Shown here: positions 6,555-10,732 of the stretch, in pieces
Layout of the letters: every line of letters begins with the position of its first letter
How positions within the stretch are numbered: position 1 is the first letter of the stretch
Assembly: GCA_028282045.1 (NCBI GenBank)
Contig: JANQIS010000147.1
Span: forward strand, 1-10,732
Length of the DNA: 10,732 bases
Direction: 5' to 3'
Source: Gammaproteobacteria bacterium
GTDB lineage: Bacteria > Pseudomonadota > Gammaproteobacteria > Francisellales > CACEW01
Notes under the pieces: generated by a model
What the model saw: the letters and a program-made list of their open reading frames with translations, nothing else
What the model was told of the DNA's origin: nothing
Databases searched by the model: none
Translations under genes and position numbers: made by a program

Positions 6555-7316
6555 ATGCGCAGTAAAAGTTATTACACTATGATCGGCGCTGCCGTTATTG
6601 TTCTTGTCTTGCTGGCGATCTTTATCGGTGTATGGCTGGAGTTTGGCGGAAGTAATGAGAAATATCAGCAATATCAGGTTTTATTTAGTGATCCTGTCGA
6701 TGGTTTGACCGAACAGTCACCGGTAACCTATAACGGTGTCAACGTTGGCTTTGTTAATCATATTGCTATTGATCGTAACGATCATGGTAAGGTCTTGGTG
6801 ACACTGAGCATCAAGCAGGGTACACCGATTGTACAAGGTGTGTATGCCCAGCTAATGGCCAAAGGGATTACGGGGTTACAGTTTGTCAGTTTGCGGCTGA
6901 AAAATGGTTCTGATCAGCCCATCGTTGCCACATCGCCTGGGCAATTACCGATGATCCCCAGTAAACCTTCGTTGTTAAATAGTTTGATGGACAAAGCTGC
7001 CAAGGTAACCGATGATATCAATGAAGTTACGCGGCAACTAACCCGACTATTTAGTGATGAGAACATACAGCATCTGTCTAGGTCGATGGCACAGCTTGAT
7101 GCAGTGACTGAGCGCTTAAATGAACGAACACTACCTACTATGGATCATGCTATGATGAACATTGATAATGCCGTGCTGGTGGCAAATAGTAGTTTGGTTG
7201 AGCTCAGGCAAGTATTGCAAAAACTCAAAGACCTGGTATCGCAAATGAATGCCAATCCAGCTATCTTACTCCATGGCACAGTGCCACAACAACCAGGCCC
7301 GGGGGAGCCACACTGA
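6555..7316 (+). CDS. mlaD: MlaD-like MCE-domain protein
   Basis: This 253-residue protein has one N-terminal membrane anchor (about residues 8-28) and a single MCE domain (about 38-116), with VTYNGVNVGFVNHI and MAKGITGLQFVSL as recognisable family segments. MCE proteins form a hexameric ring in the periplasm through which lipid passes. After the domain comes a long helical, coiled-coil-prone region (about 138-235, with many Leu, Asp and Asn) and a Pro/Gly-rich end. E. coli MlaD has about 183 residues, so the tail here is longer and resembles the versions found with PqiC-type lipoproteins. The ribosome site is GGAAATGAG just before ATG 6555. The stop codon overlaps the next start by one base (TGATG). 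Confidence 0.94.
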   Translation: MRSKSYYTMIGAAVIVLVLLAIFIGVWLEFGGSNEKYQQYQVLFSDPVDGLTEQSPVTYNGVNVGFVNHIAIDRNDHGKVLVTLSIKQGTPIVQGVYAQLMAKGITGLQFVSLRLKNGSDQPIVATSPGQLPMIPSKPSLLNSLMDKAAKVTDDINEVTRQLTRLFSDENIQHLSRSMAQLDAVTERLNERTLPTMDHAMMNIDNAVLVANSSLVELRQVLQKLKDLVSQMNANPAILLHGTVPQQPGPGEPH

Positions 7317-7906
7317 TGAATGAATATATCAAGTTTTTAGCATTGTTTATGGGTGCTGCATGGCTAGTGGGCTGTGGCATGCTCACGCCAGTAAATACTA
7401 ATCAAATTGGTCAGGTGCCATTGCAAGTGAATACGTCCTGTCGAGTATCACTGATAACCAGACACCAGAACTTATACATTCCAGTGGCATCAGCACTGGC
7501 GCCTTATGATAGCACGGCAATGATTTACCAGGACCGCAGTGGTGAGATGAAAGCGTATACTTATCATCAGTGGGTTGCACCCCCTGCAGAACAATTGCGC
7601 CAGGCAATCGCCGGTGCGATTCGTTATACTGGATTGTTCCACAGTGTTTGGGCCGGGCCGGCAGCCAATGGTAACCAGGCTGATACGCTCAATATCCAAT
7701 TAACCCAGTTTGGGCAGGACTTAACACAACAGCATTTTAACGCCGCTATGGTAGTATCACTCAATGCCGGTAATCATCAGCAATTGCAGGCAAAAGTTTT
7801 TAAAGTCACGGTGGCGGCTGCACCAGATTATCAGGGTATGGTGAATGCGGCCAATCAGGCGGCGCAACAGCTTACTTGTGCGGTTACTGATTGGTTAATC
7901 CACTGA
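7316..7906 (+). CDS. ABC-type transport auxiliary lipoprotein (PqiC/YmbA-like)
   Basis: A signal peptide with lipobox LVGC makes C20 the predicted lipidated residue. The mature 177 residues match the ABC_trans_aux family: SALAPYDSTAMIYQ, YTYHQWVAPPAEQLRQAI and a TGLFHSV segment are typical. PqiC in E. coli is the outer-membrane lipoprotein that works with the MCE protein PqiB; by analogy this one is likely to hold the MlaD assembly to the outer membrane. The residue after C20 is Gly, not Asp, which agrees with sorting to the outer membrane. ATG 7316 overlaps the mlaD stop by one base and GGGGGAG (7301-7307) serves as ribosome site. It is the last gene of the operon; no periplasmic MlaC gene is present here. 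Confidence 0.88.
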   Translation: MNEYIKFLALFMGAAWLVGCGMLTPVNTNQIGQVPLQVNTSCRVSLITRHQNLYIPVASALAPYDSTAMIYQDRSGEMKAYTYHQWVAPPAEQLRQAIAGAIRYTGLFHSVWAGPAANGNQADTLNIQLTQFGQDLTQQHFNAAMVVSLNAGNHQQLQAKVFKVTVAAAPDYQGMVNAANQAAQQLTCAVTDWLIH

Positions 7907-7941
7907 TGGTGGAAAACACCGCTTTGCACTGACTATCCCGG

Positions 7942-8238
7942 TTAGCCTCCAGGTTCTGGTTCATTGCCGGGATCAGTCTTGCCAGCAGTCAGAAAGTTAT
8001 TAGCAAAAGGTAGTGTATTTTTAGGCGCTTGGACCTGGACAAAAGCGTCAAGCTCTTTACCTGGGGTTGCTTCATTCTGATTATTAATAGCATTATCAGA
8101 AGTGGTACCAGGCTGCTTCCCTGTTAGGGCCGCATCGACCGAAGCGAGAAACTCAAACTGTGCCTCCTGGCCGTCACACTCGTTATAAGCAGCTTGTAAG
8201 TCTTCATACGTTTCTTTAGAAACAGGTATTGCAGCCAT
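7942..8238 (-). CDS. Small hypothetical protein, low-complexity C-terminus
   Basis: This encodes 98 residues of unknown function. I do not recognise a family. The first 40 residues (MAAIPVSKETYEDLQAAYNE) look helical and acidic; the rest is rich in Asn, Pro, Gly, Thr and Gln, ends EPEPGG, and is probably disordered. There is no signal peptide and no membrane segment. The start is well supported: on the minus strand AAAGGA lies 7 bases before ATG 8238. A -10-like TATACT (8276-8271) with TTGGAT at 8297-8292 and a short 15-base spacer might be its promoter, overlapping that of the divergent carboxypeptidase gene. It converges with the lipoprotein gene (35-base gap, no clear terminator). Confidence 0.7.
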   Translation of the reverse strand: MAAIPVSKETYEDLQAAYNECDGQEAQFEFLASVDAALTGKQPGTTSDNAINNQNEATPGKELDAFVQVQAPKNTLPFANNFLTAGKTDPGNEPEPGG

Positions 8239-8299
8239 TTGTACATCCTTTCTTCTTATTGTACCAATTTAGTATAGCTGGTTTTTTGCTAATCCAACT

Positions 8300-8327
8300 T
8301 TGCATCCTTGCTAACAACCATTATATT
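8300..8327 (+). promoter_or_regulatory. Possible promoter of the carboxypeptidase gene
   Basis: TTGCAT (8300-8305) is separated by 16 bases from TATATT (8322-8327), 5 of 6 bases of a -10 box. The ATG follows about 38 bases later with AGGAG at 8355-8359. The match at -35 is only moderate. Confidence 0.4.
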
Positions 8328-8364
8328 AAAATAACCTTAAGGAAATATTAATTTAGGAGCTATC

Positions 8365-9489
8365 ATGCAGATTTCATGTCAATTCGATGCAGGGAACATC
8401 GAGGTTATTCGTGCTGAGCGGCCCAACGATATTCGATTAGCAATTCGCCAGGACAATGCGGCAGATTATCGCCAGTGGTTTTATTTTCGTTTGTCCGGGG
8501 TGCGCGATCAAGCATGTCATATCACCATAAATAATCTGGATAAAACGTCTTATCCGGCTGCATGGGATGGCTACCATCCTTGTGTTTCCTATGATCGTGA
8601 GGAATGGTTTCGTGTAACGGCGCGGTGCGATGATAAGCAATTAACGTTTAAATTGACACCGGAATATGATGATGTGTATATCGCTTATTTTGCGCCGTAT
8701 AGTTATGAGCGACACCTGGATCTGATTGCCTGGGCACAGCAGTCACCATTGTGCCAGGTCAAGCGTGTTTGTCAGACAGTGGATGGGCGTGACTTGGATG
8801 TGTTGCAAATTGGTGAGGTTGATAAAGCTAAGAAAGTATTATGGATGATTGCGCGCCAGCACCCAGGCGAAGCGATGGCAGAATGGTTTATCGAGGGTTT
8901 TTTATCTCGATTACTCGATGTCGATGATCCGGTTGCCAAGCGAGTATTAGCCCAGGCGGTGTACTACGTGGTGCCCAGCATGAATCCCGATGGTGCAGTG
9001 AGAGGCAATTTGCGTACTAACGCTGCCGGTGTCGATCTGAACCGTGCCTGGGCAGCACCATCACCGCAGCAAAGTCCGGAAGTGTATTATGTTCAGCGGT
9101 TGATACAACAAACCGGTGTGGATGCGTTTTTGGATATCCATGGTGATGAAGAATTACCTTATAACTTTGCCGATGGATGTGAAGGTATCCCCAGTTATGA
9201 TAAACGCCATCAAGCCTTAGAAGCGGCGTTTAAAACGGCCTTACTCGCATTAAGTCCGGATTTTCAAACTGACTATGGTTATCCAAAAGATGCGCCAGGT
9301 CAGGCCAATTTGAGCTTGGCGGCACAGGCCGTGGGCGAGGCCCATCGCTGCTTATCATTTACTATCGAAATGCCGTTTAAAGATACGGCTAATTTACCTG
9401 ATTTAGAGTACGGTTGGTCACCTGAACGTTGCAAACGTTTTGGTCACGATACTTTGGGGGCAGTTTATCAAGTATTAGCAAAGCTATAA
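8365..9489 (+). CDS. M14-family zinc carboxypeptidase, bacterial cytosolic carboxypeptidase (CCP)-like
   Basis: This 374-residue protein has the two-part design of the cytosolic carboxypeptidase (CCP/AGBL) branch of M14: an N-terminal beta-rich domain (about 1-110, with WFYFRLSGV and the conserved YDREEWFRV and YIAYFAPYSYERHLDLI) followed by the peptidase. The zinc ligands are visible: H166 and E169 in ARQHPGEAMAEW, and H259 in DIHGDEE. NPDG (207-210) and DLNR (224-227) hold substrate-binding residues, and E335 in FTIEMPF is the catalytic base. No signal peptide is seen, so it should work in the cytoplasm. Eukaryotic relatives remove glutamates from tubulin tails; the bacterial substrate is unknown to me. 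AGGAG (8355-8359) precedes ATG 8365. It stands as a single gene ended by the hairpin at 9488-9513. Confidence 0.93.
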   Translation: MQISCQFDAGNIEVIRAERPNDIRLAIRQDNAADYRQWFYFRLSGVRDQACHITINNLDKTSYPAAWDGYHPCVSYDREEWFRVTARCDDKQLTFKLTPEYDDVYIAYFAPYSYERHLDLIAWAQQSPLCQVKRVCQTVDGRDLDVLQIGEVDKAKKVLWMIARQHPGEAMAEWFIEGFLSRLLDVDDPVAKRVLAQAVYYVVPSMNPDGAVRGNLRTNAAGVDLNRAWAAPSPQQSPEVYYVQRLIQQTGVDAFLDIHGDEELPYNFADGCEGIPSYDKRHQALEAAFKTALLALSPDFQTDYGYPKDAPGQANLSLAAQAVGEAHRCLSFTIEMPFKDTANLPDLEYGWSPERCKRFGHDTLGAVYQVLAKL

Positions 9490-9513
9490 AAAGCCGATAA
9501 ATACCGGCTTTTT
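9488..9513. terminator. Bidirectional Rho-independent terminator
   Basis: AAAAAGCCG (9488-9496) pairs perfectly with CGGCTTTTT (9505-9513), with an 8-base loop. The A and T flanks let it work on both strands: it ends the carboxypeptidase gene on the plus strand and the small minus-strand gene whose stop is at 9527-9529. Confidence 0.88.
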
Positions 9514-9526
9514 ATTGTCGGTGGAT

Positions 9527-9718
9527 CTAACAGTGTCCTGGTATGTCGGTTGTTGGTGCACCGGCGTTAAGACTATCACTTGGCGGCGTTGTTGCGGTCG
9601 GTTCGCCATGGAATACTGTGGCGTTTGTTTGGACTCCTATGGTTGATGAGTCAGATGTTGGCGGTTGAGGGGTGGTTGATTCACCGTGAGCTGGGGCGGG
9701 TGGTTCGGGTTTAAACAT
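9527..9718 (-). CDS. Small hypothetical Pro/Thr-rich repeat protein
   Basis: The 63-residue product is rich in Pro, Thr, Ser and Ala and has no recognised family. It contains an imperfect tandem repeat: residues 11-36 (HGESTTPQPPTSDS...) and 37-60 (HGEPTATTPPSDS...), and ends with a cysteine. It is probably disordered and has no signal peptide. The start is supported by AAGGAG placed 7 bases before ATG 9718, and the gene is followed by a good terminator, which together argue that it is real despite its size. It is divergent from the pilin genes. Its ribosome-site spacer (TGTACAC) nearly equals that of the 98-residue gene at 7942-8238 (TGTACAA). Confidence 0.6.
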   Translation of the reverse strand: MFKPEPPAPAHGESTTPQPPTSDSSTIGVQTNATVFHGEPTATTPPSDSLNAGAPTTDIPGHC

Positions 9719-9807
9719 GTGTACACTCCTTGTTTGTTATATTAAGTCCACGTTTTCTAATAACATAAATTGTGCCGGATGCAAATGACAAGTTAAAAAA
9801 TACACAG

Positions 9808-9835
9808 TTTACATTGTCTCACCAGGCATGATAAT
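9808..9835 (+). promoter_or_regulatory. Predicted promoter of the pilin genes
   Basis: TTTACA (9808-9813) and GATAAT (9830-9835) each match the sigma-70 consensus at 5 of 6 bases, with a 16-base spacer. Transcription would begin near 9842, about 26 bases before ATG 9868. Confidence 0.6.
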
Positions 9836-9867
9836 TTTGTTGCAATATTAATCCATAGTATCCAAGG

Positions 9868-10374
9868 ATGGATCAGAAAGGCTTGAGTCTGGTTGAGGCA
9901 CTGATTGTCGTGCTGATGGTCAGTATTATTGCAACCATTGCAGTACCTGCCTGGCAGCGTATGATACAGCGTCAATCAGTGAATGCGATTGCCATGCGGC
10001 TTGAACATTTAATTGCACAATCTCATGATGTATCACTGTTAAAGCATCAGGTTGTTACACTGTGTGGTGCTACAGATGGTGAACACTGTGATGGTAACTG
10101 GCATCAAGTTATATTATTTTTGGATGCAAATAAGCGGCGCGCGGTCACTGCGCCACAGTCGTTGATTGCCCGTCAGCAGTTTGATCATGCCATTGATATC
10201 ACACTAAAAGCATTTCCTTCTAAAAAATATCTTAGCTTTGATGCCAAAGGTCTATTGAATAACAGCAACGGTACCTTTACAGTATCAAGTTGGGTCTGGC
10301 AGGTAACATTAACCCTCAGTCAAGCTGGTCGAGTAACCAAAGTAACGAAGGCGATTGAATATGCACAAAGCTAA
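9868..10374 (+). CDS. fimT: FimT/GspH-type minor pseudopilin
   Basis: This 168-residue protein has a type III (class IV) prepilin signal: a short leader MDQKG, cleavage after Gly5, then LSLVEALIVVLMVSIIATIAV as hydrophobic helix with the conserved Glu at mature position 5. The C-terminal region with NGTFTVSSWVWQVTLTLS and AGRVTKV is typical of the GspH/FimT domain, a minor pilin that helps start type IV pilus assembly and, in some species, binds DNA for uptake. The only in-frame ATG after the stop at 9856-9858 is 9868, with AAGG directly against it, so the ribosome site is poor. It overlaps the next pilin gene by 14 bases. GspH of a type II secretion system is an alternative reading, but the PilE-like neighbour favours the type IV pilus. 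Confidence 0.87.
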   Translation: MDQKGLSLVEALIVVLMVSIIATIAVPAWQRMIQRQSVNAIAMRLEHLIAQSHDVSLLKHQVVTLCGATDGEHCDGNWHQVILFLDANKRRAVTAPQSLIARQQFDHAIDITLKAFPSKKYLSFDAKGLLNNSNGTFTVSSWVWQVTLTLSQAGRVTKVTKAIEYAQS

Positions 10375-10732
10375 CAACCGTGGTTATTCTCTGCTTGAAG
10401 TGATGATCGTGTTATTAATTATGTCGATTCTGGCGATGGCTGCAGTACCGTTATATCAACGTCATCTTGTCAAATCTCGCCGTTATGAAGCAGAGCAAGT
10501 ATTGATTGCCTCAGCATTGGCCTTAGAACATTATCATCAAACAGCACGATCGTATAAAGGCGCAACCCTGAGTAACCTGAATGTGGATTTGCAGACCATC
10601 AGTGACTATTATACTGTGCTGGTTACCTACAAATCATCAACAAGCTATGTGGTTTCGGCTATCCCTAATCCCAACCAGGACGATAAGGCCTGTGGCACAT
10701 TGACGCTCAATCAGCTTGGGCAGCGAGGGTAT
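10361..10732 (+). CDS. pilE: Type IV pilin, PilE-like (partial, runs off the window)
   Basis: The first 124 residues are present and the frame is open at the right edge. The leader MHKANNRG ends in Gly8, and the mature protein would begin YSLLEVMIVLLIMSILAMAAV, with Glu at position 5; the first mature residue is Tyr rather than the usual Phe. VPLYQRHLVKSRRYEAEQ and the near-C-terminal ACGTLTLNQLGQRG are typical of PilE-type minor pilins. GAAGG (10347-10351) lies 9 bases before ATG 10361 inside the fimT gene, so the two are probably translated together. Matured by PilD-type peptidase, it would join the pilus fibre or its tip. Confidence 0.88.
   Translation, partial: MHKANNRGYSLLEVMIVLLIMSILAMAAVPLYQRHLVKSRRYEAEQVLIASALALEHYHQTARSYKGATLSNLNVDLQTISDYYTVLVTYKSSTSYVVSAIPNPNQDDKACGTLTLNQLGQRGY

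Noticed and set aside
7908..7920. Hairpin GGTG/CACC after the lipoprotein gene as a terminator
   Set aside because: The stem is only 4 bp and no T tract follows.
1..10732. CRISPR array, tRNA or rRNA genes, insertion sequence
   Set aside because: No regularly spaced repeats, no tRNA-like cloverleaf or rRNA segment, and no transposase-like frame were seen.

Overview
The window looks like a chromosomal segment of a gammaproteobacterium of moderate GC content. It carries the end of truA, rplS and deoC, a lipid-transport operon of the Mla/MCE type with an outer-membrane-type lipoprotein, and type IV pilus minor pilin genes. Protein sequences of TruA, L19 and DeoC resemble the Enterobacteria/Legionella-type versions. 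The exact order is uncertain; a Legionellales-like host is possible but the sequence does not prove it.

Layout: (1) 1-279 is the 3' end of truA. (2) 280-3060 is an AT-richer accessory stretch between housekeeping genes. It holds a D-threonine aldolase/D-serine dehydratase-type PLP enzyme, then a VbhA-type antitoxin overlapping a Fic toxin with its own promoter, then a short structured and repetitive non-coding patch. (3) 3064-3665 is rplS, outside the usual rpsP-rimM-trmD-rplS operon, with its own stringent-looking promoter, an unusual Ala/Gln-rich C-terminal tail and a strong terminator. (4) 3721-4440 is deoC. (5) 4541-7906 is a tightly packed four-gene operon: a STAS-MlaE fusion permease, MlaF ATPase, MlaD/MCE protein and a PqiC/YmbA-like lipoprotein. 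(6) 7942-9718 has a plus-strand M14 carboxypeptidase flanked by two small minus-strand genes for low-complexity proteins that share an almost identical ribosome-binding region. (7) 9868-10732 has a FimT/GspH pseudopilin gene overlapping a PilE-like pilin gene that runs off the window.

The MCE operon is expected to form one inner-membrane complex: MlaE with its STAS partner fused, driven by MlaF, with MlaD holding lipid in the periplasm and the lipoprotein bridging to the outer membrane. The toxin pair would AMPylate a target unless VbhA blocks it. The two pilin genes would be matured by a prepilin peptidase and join a type IV pilus or related filament.

Most noteworthy are the Fic toxin with a KfrB-like C-terminus, the extended L19, the structured patch before rplS, and the two small proteins with a shared translation start signature. 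Most of the rest is ordinary core biology.
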